From Alistipes sp. (GTDB lineage: Bacteria > Bacteroidota > Bacteroidia > Bacteroidales > Rikenellaceae), in the NCBI GenBank assembly GCA_017463615.1, contig JAFTOU010000027.1:186001-250000 (forward strand): a stretch of 64,000 bases of DNA, written 5' to 3'. The stretch's first letter is position 1; each line of letters starts with the position of its first letter. This document shows, piece by piece, positions 49,770-60,100 of this stretch. Under the pieces are notes generated by a model that saw only the letters and a list, made by a program, of their open reading frames with translations, searched no databases and was not told the origin of the DNA. Position numbers and translations under genes: made by a program.

Positions 49770-52700
49770 AACCTGAATAGGTCGGGGATAATAAGTACTG
49801 GTGAGGTCAGTAGCAACAACCATCCCCAATCCTCGGCGGAGAGAGGTGTGACATTGAAGAACTCGCCAGCGAAGGATACGATAGCCACCTGGCCGAGCAG
49901 GATGATGAGCAGAATCCAGATGAAGCCTGAGCTATAAGAGGCGGTTACCGCCTTACGGTTGCGGAACAGGTCTACAATGTCAAGTATCAGGCTACGGTTT
50001 GTGCGGAAGTACTTGGCATTAAACAAGTTCCAGAACTGCAGCAGCACGAATGTAGAGAAGAATACGCCCAGGTCGTGGCCGCTCATACTCTTAGTATTTG
50101 CGACATCAAATAGACCCGTAAACATCATCTTGATACTCTCCACACTCAGCAGTTGGGCTACGCTATCCACGCTAACATGGCGCAGCAGCTGCCACAGAGC
50201 CGAGAGGAAGACAAAGAAGAAGAGCCCTGTGCCCACAATGCGCTTCATCATCGCGATATTGATAATATGACTCTTAGGACTACGCGGAGCCTCGTTTAGC
50301 ACACCCTTATCTGGTGGCAGCGACGAGAGCGCCATAGCGGCGAAGGTATCCATAATAAGGTTTACCCAGAGCATCTGAGTAACAGTAAGTGGCGACTCAA
50401 GTCCCAAAAATGCACCCAGCAACACTACAAGGCAGGCGCAGAGGTTGATAGTCATCTGGAAGATGATAAATCGGCGGATATTGAGGTATAGCGAGCGACC
50501 CCACATAATCGCCTTATTGATGCTTGAGAATGAGTTGTCAATAATGGTTATATCGCTCGCCTCCTTAGCCCTTGATGTGCCGTCGCCCATACTCAGACCC
50601 ACCTGCGCCTTGCTGAGCGCTGGGGCATCATTCGTACCGTCGCCCGTAACGGCCACCACCTCGCCCACCTGCTGGAGCAGGGTCACAAGGCGCGCCTTAT
50701 CATCGGGGCGTGCACGGGAGATAATCTTGAAGTTAGGGTCGGCAACAAGCGCCAGAGCCTCAGCGTCCGACATAGCTGCAAACTGCGGTCCCGTAACGCT
50801 CTGCGGAGCCTCGTCAGCAGTCAGCAGACCTATCTGGCGACCAATCTCGTTTGCTGTTCCAGGGGTGTCGCCCGTAACGATAATAACGCGCACCTTTGCC
50901 CTATTTCGGCAGGTATCTATAGCCTCCAGCACATCCTCGCGAACAGGGTCGGCAATACCCACCACGCCAACAAATATCAGCGGGCTATCCTCGTCCCCCA
51001 CAACCTGATAGGCAAAGCCGAGGGTACGCATAGCCTTGTTCTGATATGCCGTAAGGGTCTGAAGCACAGAGCCTTTATCTACACCCGCAGCAATAGTGTC
51101 GCACATCTCAAGCAGTATCTCCGGAGCACCCTTTATCAGTCGCAGCGTGCGCTTATCCTCTGCTACGACGACCGTCTCCATAGACTTTGTCTCGGTAGAG
51201 AATGGACGCTGGCTTACAAGGGTCACCTTGCGGCGCAGTACGGCGTAGTCCTCGCCCTGCCCCTTGAGCCACTTGAGCAGCGCACCCTCCGTAGGGTTAC
51301 CAATCACGCGAGTGACGCCATCGCTCTCTACGGCCAACTCGGCAGTAGAGTTTACGGCGACATTGAGCTTGATAATATCCTCCGCATCCTCGCCATAGAG
51401 GTCGGATGCCATCACTACCATCTGATTCTTTGTCAGCGTACCGGTCTTGTCGGTGCAGATAACCGTCGTAGCGCCCATGGTCTCGCAAGCGTGGAGCTTA
51501 CGCACTAAGTTGTTAGCCTTGAGCATCTTACGCATACTAAGCGCAAGGCTCACGGTAACACTCATAGGCAGACCCTCAGGCACAGCTACGACAATGAGCG
51601 TCACGGCAATCATCACCGACGAGAGCATAAACTCCGCAAAGCCGAGCCAGTCAAACTGACCCTCTACGGCATGACCCTCGCCAACGAAGTAGACTATCGT
51701 TCTACCCACAAGGATAAGGGCGGCGATGATAAAGCTCGCCTTGGATATAAGACCTCCCAGCTGGTCAAGCTGCTGGTTGAGTGGGGTCTCCACATCACTA
51801 CCCTCGCGAGTCAGAGCCACACCGCGACCCTCCTCCGTATCGTCACCCACAGCGGTTACGCAGTAGTAGCAGTTACCCTCAATAATCATCGCGCCACGCA
51901 GCAGGAAGTCCGAGTCGTAGGTTGCATCGGGGTCGCTATCCTCGGGGTTGGCACTCTTGTTGGCATACACCTCGCCCGTAAACTTGGACTCATCCACCTT
52001 GAGTGAGTTGGAGAATAGCAGACGGCCATCGGCAGGCACCTCGTCGCCACTCTCAAGGTAGACAATATCGCCCACGACGACATTCTGCTTCTTAACCTTG
52101 AATGGGCGAACTACCATAACCACTGGCGACTTGCTCGTATCCGACTGCGGCACAGCGCCCTTACTTGCAGCTATAGATACCCGCTCCGCCTTGTCACCCT
52201 TGGCAATATCTCCAAAAAAGCCCTTCTCACAGAACACATTGTCGTGAGTAAGGGTGTCCGGCTGACAATCTATATCAGCCTTGTCGGCAGCAAAGGCTGC
52301 TGGCGAGACTACGCTGGCAGTAACGGCGACATTCAAACCCTCGTGCAGCTCAAGGTCTATCTCCTTGTCTACGCTCTCGTCTACCTTCTCGGAGGATAGC
52401 ACAGAGGCGATGTTGGAGGCGGTCAAATCCTCGCTCTGCTTGTAGAGCACCAGCTCCACAGTGCGGTAGACAATTACCGGACGGTCGTCCTTGACCTTAT
52501 TTAGAATCTCAAACTCCTTGTTTGCCTTAACCTCAAAAATAAAGGCGATGCCCGTTGCCAAAAGTAGAGCCACAAGTACACCACACGGCTCTAAAAGCAT
52601 AGACATCCCCTTGCCCATCCATATAATCTCGTAGAGAGATATACCCACCGATAGCACAAATACAACCAGTAGGACGATGATAATCGGGTCCTTAAACTTC

Positions 52701-52825
52701 TCTATATACTGCCACCAGAGCGACCTCTTCTTCGGCGGCGTTATGATATTCTTACCCTCGCCACGCTGCACCTGCTCCGAGTTGAAAGCCAGCGCCTTGG
52801 CGAAAATCTGCTGCTTGTTCATCAT
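49745..52825 (-). CDS. PMCA-type calcium-translocating P-type ATPase with insertion
   Basis: The 1026-residue pump resembles eukaryote-like plasma-membrane Ca2+ ATPases. Phosphorylation motif CTDKTGTLTKNQ, PEGLPM in helix 4, the hinge TGDGTNDAPALSKA and ten helices are present. I take the start at 52825 (MMNKQQIF); a frame 17 codons longer has no support. In the actuator domain about 113 residues (122-234, with acidic and alanine-rich text such as ASVVSPAAFAADKA) separate VIVYR from VVRPFKVKKQN, where relatives have only a few residues. The last residues (about AVKIRH) and stop are encoded by the structured element, so the original C-terminus is altered. Calcium export is inferred by family. 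Confidence 0.88.
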   Translation of the reverse strand: MMNKQQIFAKALAFNSEQVQRGEGKNIITPPKKRSLWWQYIEKFKDPIIIVLLVVFVLSVGISLYEIIWMGKGMSMLLEPCGVLVALLLATGIAFIFEVKANKEFEILNKVKDDRPVIVYRTVELVLYKQSEDLTASNIASVLSSEKVDESVDKEIDLELHEGLNVAVTASVVSPAAFAADKADIDCQPDTLTHDNVFCEKGFFGDIAKGDKAERVSIAASKGAVPQSDTSKSPVVMVVRPFKVKKQNVVVGDIVYLESGDEVPADGRLLFSNSLKVDESKFTGEVYANKSANPEDSDPDATYDSDFLLRGAMIIEGNCYYCVTAVGDDTEEGRGVALTREGSDVETPLNQQLDQLGGLISKASFIIAALILVGRTIVYFVGEGHAVEGQFDWLGFAEFMLSSVMIAVTLIVVAVPEGLPMSVTVSLALSMRKMLKANNLVRKLHACETMGATTVICTDKTGTLTKNQMVVMASDLYGEDAEDIIKLNVAVNSTAELAVESDGVTRVIGNPTEGALLKWLKGQGEDYAVLRRKVTLVSQRPFSTETKSMETVVVAEDKRTLRLIKGAPEILLEMCDTIAAGVDKGSVLQTLTAYQNKAMRTLGFAYQVVGDEDSPLIFVGVVGIADPVREDVLEAIDTCRNRAKVRVIIVTGDTPGTANEIGRQIGLLTADEAPQSVTGPQFAAMSDAEALALVADPNFKIISRARPDDKARLVTLLQQVGEVVAVTGDGTNDAPALSKAQVGLSMGDGTSRAKEASDITIIDNSFSSINKAIMWGRSLYLNIRRFIIFQMTINLCACLVVLLGAFLGLESPLTVTQMLWVNLIMDTFAAMALSSLPPDKGVLNEAPRSPKSHIINIAMMKRIVGTGLFFFVFLSALWQLLRHVSVDSVAQLLSVESIKMMFTGLFDVANTKSMSGHDLGVFFSTFVLLQFWNLFNAKYFRTNRSLILDIVDLFRNRKAVTASYSSGFIWILLIILLGQVAIVSFAGEFFNVTPLSAEDWGWLLLLTSPVLIIPDLFRLFAVKIRH

Positions 52826-52894
52826 AGCAATTAAATTTTCCGCAAAGATAACACCAGCCACAAACAAAACGGCCAAAAATCCAAACGTTTGGAT

Positions 52895-53050
52895 TTTTAG
52901 CCGTTAGCCGTTAGCTATTGGCTGTTGGCTCGTCTACGACGACCCTTCCTCCTCGCGGCTCGGCAAAATGAGCAAGCTCCTTCTGCTCTCGCTCCGCAGC
53001 GTCGGTTAGCTTTTCAGCGGTATCGCCATAGGCGATGGTGTTTAGGGGTG
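52895..53050. repeat. Repeats C-B-C-E, copy 4
   Basis: GCCGTTAGCCGTTAGC leads to repeat B (CGACCCTTCCTCCTCGCGGC), then TTAGC and the E hairpin GGTATCGCCATAGGCGATGG and TTTAGGGGTGC. The block lies between the ATPase start and the stop of the 189-aa gene and contains no gene. Confidence 0.75.
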
Positions 53051-53085
53051 CGGATTGCACCGACGGCATAGACTGGAGCGGTTTA

Positions 53086-53655
53086 TTAAAGTCGGGTAAG
53101 GTCGAGCGCAAACCAGCTTTGGGTCTTCCAGCTTGCACCGTCGTCCATTTTCTGCACAATTTTGGCGTCAGAAGTATGCAACCTTGACGGTATATCATTA
53201 TACCAAATCCATACCTCAGTACCCTTCATTCTGTTGGGTTTGCTGCGGCTTGGGTGGGATTTATAGAACTCGTTGCGGTCTATGATGATGAGGTTTGTAC
53301 CTTTTTGCTTATGGAAGAGCATCCAGCGATAGGCGTCGTCTGCAGTTTTGAACTTCAGCAGCTCTGAGGCCTCTACAACCTCGTTACCCGAGAGCTTGAG
53401 TGACAAGATTGGTAAATCAAGCACCACATGCTCAAGTCCAGGAGCCGAGCTATGGTAAAACTTCATCGTATAGCCCACAGCGGTATTGACAATAAAAAAT
53501 TCGTCATCGCCCTTCCACCCATATCTCCACAGCCCATCACTTTTTGCACCGCCAGAGAGCTTGCTGAACTCCCCGATGATGTAGAGGCTCTGCTCCTGAG
53601 CCGATGATGTGAGCGCAAAGAGCGCAAAGGCAGCGAGTAGTATTAACCGTTTCAT
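53086..53655 (-). CDS. Small exported protein, last gene of the kinase-AAA operon
   Basis: The 189-residue protein has a signal peptide (MKRLILLAAFALFALTSSAQ). The mature part (SLYIIGEFSKLSGG ... GLWRYGWKGDDEFFIVNTA) is beta-rich and I do not recognise its family. It starts 7 bases after the TerB-like gene, so it is probably cotranscribed with the kinase-AAA gene. The final 30 or so residues (from about HTSDAKIVQ) are read through repeat F sequence (GCTTGCACCGTCGTCCATTTT) and an element left terminus (ATTTTGGCGTCAGAAG), so the natural C-terminus was probably near residue 160. Confidence 0.7.
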   Translation of the reverse strand: MKRLILLAAFALFALTSSAQEQSLYIIGEFSKLSGGAKSDGLWRYGWKGDDEFFIVNTAVGYTMKFYHSSAPGLEHVVLDLPILSLKLSGNEVVEASELLKFKTADDAYRWMLFHKQKGTNLIIIDRNEFYKSHPSRSKPNRMKGTEVWIWYNDIPSRLHTSDAKIVQKMDDGASWKTQSWFALDLTRL

Positions 53656-53662
53656 ATAGCAC

Positions 53663-55174
53663 TTACTTCTTCAGTTTACACCACAGGTCGTGGGAGGTGG
53701 CGGGGTGGGTTACGCCGTCGGCGCTCTGTATGGCAAGGGCAGTAGAGGAGTACTCTACGCTATAGCTCTTGCTCTGCTTGTCGTACTTGATGCAGTACTG
53801 GTCGGCGCCTGCGAGGCGGTGCACACTGGAAAAGCCCGTATTGACATAGTTTTTCAGCGCGCTACGGTGCTGGATAATCTTTGATATATAACCCAGAAAT
53901 GAGCTCTTGGCGCTATCCTTAGTAGAGAAGTAGTCGTAGATGACGATAAGGTTATATATCAGGTATGCCCAGTCGCTACGGTATGCCAGAAGGGTCTGCT
54001 TAAGGCGCTCCAGGCTGAATATATCGGAGTTTATGCTCTCCAAAATCTCGGCATTATTCAGGTAGCCCAGTGCCTGCTCAAAACAACTCTGCGGCACGCC
54101 CACCTTGCCGTAGAACATCAGCAGCAGGTAGAGGCTCTTTGCCTGAGGGGCAGACTCAAACCTGAGCGCCATATTATCTATATCCACCAGTCGCAGCTCC
54201 CCCTTGCGGTCAATGAGCAGCGAGCTGGCAATCTTGGCCTCCGAGCTCAGGTAGTCGTAGAGGATGCGGTAGTAGCCCTCGTAGCTTATCAGATTTACAT
54301 TCTGCTCCAACAGCCTCACGAAGTGGAGGATGCGCTGCTTGACCTGCTCGGAGATATCTATGCAGAGGAAGTCCACCATCTTAACCAGACGGCCATCGTC
54401 CTCCAGCAGATAGTTATCCTCAATCTTGACCATCAGAAAGCCCTGATAAGGTATACGGTTGGGCTCTATATTATATCGCGAGCAGACAATCTTGTAGAAG
54501 GTCTTGGTATCCAGTCCGCCCAGCGTGTTATTCAAGTCGGAGAGCCTTACCCTATCGCCCACAGGGACGATAAACTCCATAGAGCGGCGCAGGAAGTCAA
54601 AGTCGCCCTCTGCCCCCTCCGAGTCGTCCCATCGGCGCTCAAGCTCTGCAACAACATTGGGGAGGTAGAAGAGTTGCAGCCCCACATCGTTCAGCGCCTT
54701 TGTCAGCAGCAGGTAGTCGTACTTATCGCTCAGCACACTATGCACACCGCTGCACTGCTCGCGCTCTAAGTATATAATCTGCTCGGCAGAGCACTCGGCA
54801 TCAATATCCGATGTAGAGACCACCGTGCACCACCCCTGCGACTGCTCCTCTAACGCAAGGCGTATAGCTGTGAGGAGCATACTCTCGCGAGAGTCTATAT
54901 CGCTATCGGCACCGACAATAGAGCTCAGCACCTCCAGCGCCTGCTGCTTACTCTGCTCCGAGAGGGTACTGAGGCAAGATATAGCCTGCTGCAGCGATAT
55001 GTAGTGGATAAACTCCAAGTCGCTAACCCCAATACCACACGCCCGCTGCAGGCGGTCAAGCAGCGAAACTTCATCCTTGTGAATCTGCTTATCCGCCTTC
55101 ACCAAATCCACCGCGAGCTTAAACAGCGCCCGCTTCTGAACATCGGTAAGCTCTATATTCAGGTCTGCAACCAT
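53663..55174 (-). CDS. TerB-like domain protein of unknown function
   Basis: The 503-residue protein begins with a TerB-like helical domain (about residues 8-115) with two acidic metal-binding-type motifs, KADKQIHKDEVSLLDRL (26-42) and GADSDIDSRESMLLTA (88-103). These resemble the paired loops of the tellurite-resistance TerB/DjlA family. The other 390 residues are mostly helical and unassigned; a segment near 205-300 could bind a partner, and the last 60 are beta-rich (SVHRLAGADQYCIKYD). It lies 12 bases after the kinase-AAA gene and 7 bases before the exported protein. The operon context suggests it is a regulator or substrate of the ATPase. Confidence 0.75.
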   Translation of the reverse strand: MVADLNIELTDVQKRALFKLAVDLVKADKQIHKDEVSLLDRLQRACGIGVSDLEFIHYISLQQAISCLSTLSEQSKQQALEVLSSIVGADSDIDSRESMLLTAIRLALEEQSQGWCTVVSTSDIDAECSAEQIIYLEREQCSGVHSVLSDKYDYLLLTKALNDVGLQLFYLPNVVAELERRWDDSEGAEGDFDFLRRSMEFIVPVGDRVRLSDLNNTLGGLDTKTFYKIVCSRYNIEPNRIPYQGFLMVKIEDNYLLEDDGRLVKMVDFLCIDISEQVKQRILHFVRLLEQNVNLISYEGYYRILYDYLSSEAKIASSLLIDRKGELRLVDIDNMALRFESAPQAKSLYLLLMFYGKVGVPQSCFEQALGYLNNAEILESINSDIFSLERLKQTLLAYRSDWAYLIYNLIVIYDYFSTKDSAKSSFLGYISKIIQHRSALKNYVNTGFSSVHRLAGADQYCIKYDKQSKSYSVEYSSTALAIQSADGVTHPATSHDLWCKLKK

Positions 55175-55186
55175 AGTAAAAACGCT

Positions 55187-57040
55187 CTATACTCGGTAAC
55201 CAATCTTAGGCTTTGCCATATTGCTGCGCTCAATGCCCTCCATCTTCTGGCGAATCTGCTCGTAGACCTTCATCGCATCCGGACGCAGGGATGGGTGGGT
55301 ACTGCTGATAGTACTCTCAAGGGTCTGCTGGCAGATAAGGCGGTCGGTATATGCCGAGACCATAGCCGCATCGTTTACCACATAGGCAATATCGCTGGCG
55401 ATAAATCCCTCGGTAAGCTCCGCCAGTCGCTGAGCATCTATATCGTCGCTACAAGGGCGGTCGGCAAGATGAATCTTGAACATTTCGCGGCGAGCCTCCA
55501 AATCGGGCAGTGGCACATACACCTGCTTATCCATACGACCCGTACGAAGTACTGCAGGGTCTATCTTATCGGGACGGTTGGTTGTTCCGATGACAAAAAT
55601 TCCGCGCTTAGAGCAGTTGTTGAGCTGCGTGAGGAACTCATTTACCTCGCCCGACGAGTACTCCGCCGCACGACTTGAGCGGTCAGGCACAAGGGCGTCA
55701 AACTCGTCAAAGCAGATGACTATCGGCGCGTGAGCCTCGGCAACCTTGAAGAGCTTGCCAATCTTCTCCTGCCCACCATGAACAAAGGAGCTGGCAAGGT
55801 CGGAGGACTTGACGAGCACAAAGTTGAACTGCGACTCCTCGGCAAACTTCTCCGAGATAAAGGTCTTACCGCATCCCGGAGGGCCATAGAGCAACATTCC
55901 ATTCGGTATCGTTACGCGGTACTGCTCCGCCTTCTCCTTATTTCTGAGCACAAAGAGCACGCGCTGCTCCAAGTAGCTCTTCAGCTCCGCCATACCGGCA
56001 ATATCCTTGAAGCCATTGCCTCCGCCCGTCTTAATCTCAAAATTTACGCGATTTGGGTCGTTCTGCGAGTAGCCATCCTCCTTCTGCGGGGTGTAGCTGT
56101 TGCTGCTGCTCTTGTCCGACTTCGTTGGCGCAGATGGCTTGCTCTCCGACTTGGAAGGCTGCGCCTCCTCACTCTGAGCCTCGCCAACAAAGCTCTTATA
56201 GTCCAAATCTAATAGCAGCTGCTCCACGCTGTGGTATCGCTCGGCAAAGTTGAGCGCAAGTCCCTTGGCGAGTATTACCTTCAGGCGCTCGTCTATATTT
56301 AGGCTGTTGAAGTTTATCGGCTCCTGCTTGCGCTCTGCCTTGACCAGCATCGCGCGACGCACGAAGTTGGCACCATCGCCGAAGAATACCCTCCACGGCA
56401 CGCGACCTGTGAGCATGGTATAAAATACCGCCGTGGCAGCAAATATATCGCTACGCTCGTCGTAGATGCCCGCAAAGGTCTCGTTGGCAGAGTAGAATAC
56501 CTCAAGGTCGGAGGTGTCAAATGGCGCGCTGCCACTGCACTTTGGCGAGGTGTGACCGAGGTCTATAATCTCGGCACTGCCCGCAGTGGCGCTGAGCATA
56601 ATGTTGCGCGGGGTGATGTCGTTGTGATAGAGTCCCTGCTGGTGCATGCTCTGCAAGCCCTCCAATATGCCGACAAAAATCTCTACCGCCTCAGCCTCCG
56701 AAAGACGCTGCTCGCGGTATATCTTCTCGGCAAGCAGCTCGCCCGTAAAGTAGGTGGTGGTGTAGTACTGACAGAGGCTCTGCTCGGCCTCTATCGTGCC
56801 AAAGGAGACTAACGAGACCACATTGCGGCTCTTAATCTTCTGACTGTACTCAATCTCCAGCACAACGCCCGTAGTAGGATTTACCAACTTCTGCGGCACC
56901 TGCTTCATTATGTAGACCTTCATAAAGAAGGGCTGGTGCGATGAATCCTCTACACGATAAGTCTCGGTGTAGAGATTCGCCTTTATAAGACTCTGCACCA
57001 AGTATCCATCTACTCTCTGACCAATCTGAAGAACTGCCAT
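55187..57040 (-). CDS. Serine/threonine kinase-AAA+ ATPase fusion protein
   Basis: The 617-residue protein joins a protein-kinase domain (about 10-285) to an AAA+ module (about 340-590). The kinase has MKVY (Lys41), catalytic HND at 139-141 followed by PRN (Asn146) and DLG at 160-162, but the glycine loop (LIKANLYTETY) lacks the usual glycines. A linker rich in S, K and P (286-330) follows. The AAA+ part has Walker A GPPGCGKT (386-393), Walker B FDEFD (444-448), sensor 1 Asn488 and the arginine finger LRTGRMDK (498-505), of the Cdc48/FtsH-like clade. It heads a three-gene operon. Function is not known; protein remodelling controlled by phosphorylation is a reasonable guess. Confidence 0.85.
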   Translation of the reverse strand: MAVLQIGQRVDGYLVQSLIKANLYTETYRVEDSSHQPFFMKVYIMKQVPQKLVNPTTGVVLEIEYSQKIKSRNVVSLVSFGTIEAEQSLCQYYTTTYFTGELLAEKIYREQRLSEAEAVEIFVGILEGLQSMHQQGLYHNDITPRNIMLSATAGSAEIIDLGHTSPKCSGSAPFDTSDLEVFYSANETFAGIYDERSDIFAATAVFYTMLTGRVPWRVFFGDGANFVRRAMLVKAERKQEPINFNSLNIDERLKVILAKGLALNFAERYHSVEQLLLDLDYKSFVGEAQSEEAQPSKSESKPSAPTKSDKSSSNSYTPQKEDGYSQNDPNRVNFEIKTGGGNGFKDIAGMAELKSYLEQRVLFVLRNKEKAEQYRVTIPNGMLLYGPPGCGKTFISEKFAEESQFNFVLVKSSDLASSFVHGGQEKIGKLFKVAEAHAPIVICFDEFDALVPDRSSRAAEYSSGEVNEFLTQLNNCSKRGIFVIGTTNRPDKIDPAVLRTGRMDKQVYVPLPDLEARREMFKIHLADRPCSDDIDAQRLAELTEGFIASDIAYVVNDAAMVSAYTDRLICQQTLESTISSTHPSLRPDAMKVYEQIRQKMEGIERSNMAKPKIGYRV

Positions 57041-57067
57041 AATACATTTATTTAAGTTTCCAACTCA

Positions 57068-57099
57068 CAAATATAGCACATTTCTAACACAAAACAAAA
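57068..57099 (-). promoter_or_regulatory. Promoter of the kinase-AAA operon
   Basis: On the - strand TTTTG (57095-57099) and TATATTTG (57068-57075) are 19 bases apart. The T-rich tail of the upstream gene's terminator doubles as the -33 region. Confidence 0.62.
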
Positions 57100-57125
57100 C
57101 CAGCGAGGTTATTAGCCCCGCTGGT
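57099..57125 (-). terminator. Terminator of the 57147 lipoprotein gene
   Basis: The stem ACCAGCGAGG/CCCCGCTGGT (one mismatch) with a 7-base loop is followed on the - strand by TTTTGTTTTG. Confidence 0.85.
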
Positions 57126-57146
57126 CTGAAATATATCTCCCAAGAG

Positions 57147-60100
57147 TTACTCTACATCAACAAATGACATATCTGAGTAAACAGCTGGAGTGGTGTAACC
57201 TGTCAGCCAATACTTCCAGTAGTAAGTATCACCCTCAGTGTCGTTGAGCTTGTGAAGGATGTCTGCCTCGTAGCGATCCTCACCAGTACCACCCTTAACA
57301 GTACCGATATAACCACCTGCCTTGCAGTTCTTTATAGGCAGAGCCCTATTAGGATTACCTGCGATAGCTGCACGATACTCGGTTGTTGCATCAAGATTTA
57401 CTACATAAGCAGTCTTAGCCTCGTTCAACTCCAGAAGTGTATCGTGTGCAGCAAGCATCTTACCAGTGTTAGTACAGTTCTCAATCAGAGCCTTAGCGCC
57501 ACCGCCAGTACCTACAACACCTGCAAGCAGTACATAGGTATTTGCAGTTGAAGCACCAGTCTCGCGAGCGGTCTTAGTCAGACAGCACATTGAGCCAGAG
57601 TTGCTACAGTTCTTAACATAAGAGTACTGATTCTCAATACAGCCAATGATACCGCCGAGAATCTGTTCCTTTGGAGACTCATACTCAACAGCCAGAATAC
57701 CTGTATTTACACAGCCCTCAATAGCTGAGCAGTTATTTACACCGGTCATACCACCAAGACGGAACTTAGCATTACCACCCATAAGGCGAACAAGACCATT
57801 GTTAGTACAGTTGGTAACATAGATACCATAAACACCGTCAGCAGTAACATCAGTTCCACCATAGCAGCAACCTGCGATACCACCACCATAGTTCCAAGCA
57901 GTATTAACAGTAGAACCATAGAGGGTAAGAGTTCCGTTGTTTACGCAGTTCTCAATAACAATACCCTTGTCGTGACCGCTACCTGCTACACCAATCTTAC
58001 CACCGAATGCACCTGCAAATGTCTGCGAATTTGAAGCAGCAGCATCTACATAAACAGCACCCTGGTTCTCGCAGTTGGTCATCTTGCTGCAGAAGCGTGA
58101 GTAACCGATAAAACCACCAACGCAGATACCGCCAGCCATTGTATCAACATTCTGGACAGTTACAGAGCCCTTGTTCACGCAGTTATCAGCATACGCTGTC
58201 TTAGAAGCGCCACCATTGGTAAGACCAATAACACCACCAACGCTTACAGTTGATGGAGAGTTAGTCTCCTCGTTCAGAGTAACATCACCGCTATTCTCGC
58301 AGTAAGAGATAGTGTGATAGTTTATACGACCTACAACACCTGCAAAGTGGAGAGCAGAGCAAGTAGACTCGGTAGAACCTACATTAACATCACCGCTATT
58401 CTTACAGTAGCTCATAACACCAGCCTCCTCAGCGCTCTGGGTAATGTAACCGAATACACCACCTACATAGGTGTTATTACCAGTGTTGAATACGGTAACA
58501 TCTGCGCTATTCTCGCAGTTTGTTACAGTTGGGGTATTTCCAGCAGAGCCATCGCCAATCATACCTACAACACCACCTACAACAGCCTGATTTGCCTTAG
58601 CCTCAGCGTGGGCGAGGTTGATTGCGCCCTGGTTCTTACAATCCTTAACAAGGATATCTGCAGTAGAGGCGTAAACGCGGCCGATAACACCACCTACGCG
58701 AGTCTTACCAGAAGACTGTGCACCTGCAGAGATAGCAACCTGGCTTACGCAGTTCTCAACAGTACCGCCGCTAATCTGAGCAACAACACCGCCGACATAA
58801 GCCCAGTTGTTACCTGGGTCGGTCATATTGGCAACGATAGTACCTGCAACGGTCAGATTCTTAACAACACCGCCATTTGCTACAACGCCAAACAGACCGC
58901 AAGAGTTGTGGTAAGAGGGAACCAGCTCGCCCTCAGCGTTAGGAAAGCTAACCTTATGAATGTCGTAGTTGTGGTCGATAGTAAGGCCAGAGATAGTGTT
59001 GTTACCACCATCAAAGATACCCACGAACTGAGGCTTAACGGTCTGAGCATCGTCGTTGTTGCAACCGATAGCAATCCAGTTTGTATATGCCGACAGGTCA
59101 ATATTGTTCTTCAGAACAACAACACCATCCTCGTTAGAGAACTCTGCACCTGCAGGGTAACGCTCTGTAGTGCCGTTAATTGCATCTGCAAATGCCTTCA
59201 TCTGCTCTGCAGTAGAGATACCGTCGGCAACCTTCTCCTTCAGTACATCTACACTCTGGTAGATATGCTTGTGCTCGTCTACAGCAGTAGCGCCAGCCTC
59301 GTACTTAGCCCAGATAGTGCGGCGTGCATTCTCAGCGCCATTCTTGTAGGTCTTAAGCACAGCCTGGTCGTGGTAGATAGGAGCATAGAGCTCGGTCTTC
59401 TCAACCTCGGTAGTGGTCTGGTCCTCGTTGGTGATGGTCTCCTTAATAGTCACCTCGCGGGTAAGACCCATAACTACGGCCTGCACATTGCGAGCAGTAG
59501 CGATATCTGCAGCAGCGCCCATAGATACCTTTACCTCGGTGCCAACCTCTGCAGTCTCAAGGCTGATAGCGCCTGTAGCAGCGTCTACAACAACGCCAGA
59601 AGCTACAGCGTAGGTCTTGCTAAGCAGCGAGTTGCTCAGGCTGATAGCATCTACATTCCAGCTCTTAGAAGCGGTAAGCTCAAACTCTACAACAGAAGCG
59701 AGTGGCTGCATTGTAGCAACGAGCTTCTGGTCCTCAATAACCACATTTGCAGAGTAGTGGTAGAGCGGCATCTTGTTTGTCAGCTCACCTGCAACCTGCT
59801 CTGCAGCGATATCGTAAACTGCAGTCATAGCATCAGCATCTACACTCTTAACATTGTAGAATACAGCCACTGGCTTAGTCAGGTCGGTTGGCAGGAACGC
59901 CTCCGAGCCCTCCTTTACTGTAAACTCAGAGGTACGACCTGCCTGTGTGGTCAGATAGGTGTATGTCTTGCCATCATAAACCACTGTAAGCTCGTCGCCT
60001 ACCTCCCAGTTAAACTTACTTGTACCTGCAGCCTTATCGCCTGTAACAGTTACACGGGTAAGGTCGTCTACAGTAGCAACGATGGTAAGGCTCTGGCCGA

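Noticed and set aside
2041-53050. CRISPR arrays among the intergenic repeats
   Set aside because: Repeats are palindromic, irregularly spaced and degenerate; there are no regular spacers and no cas genes.
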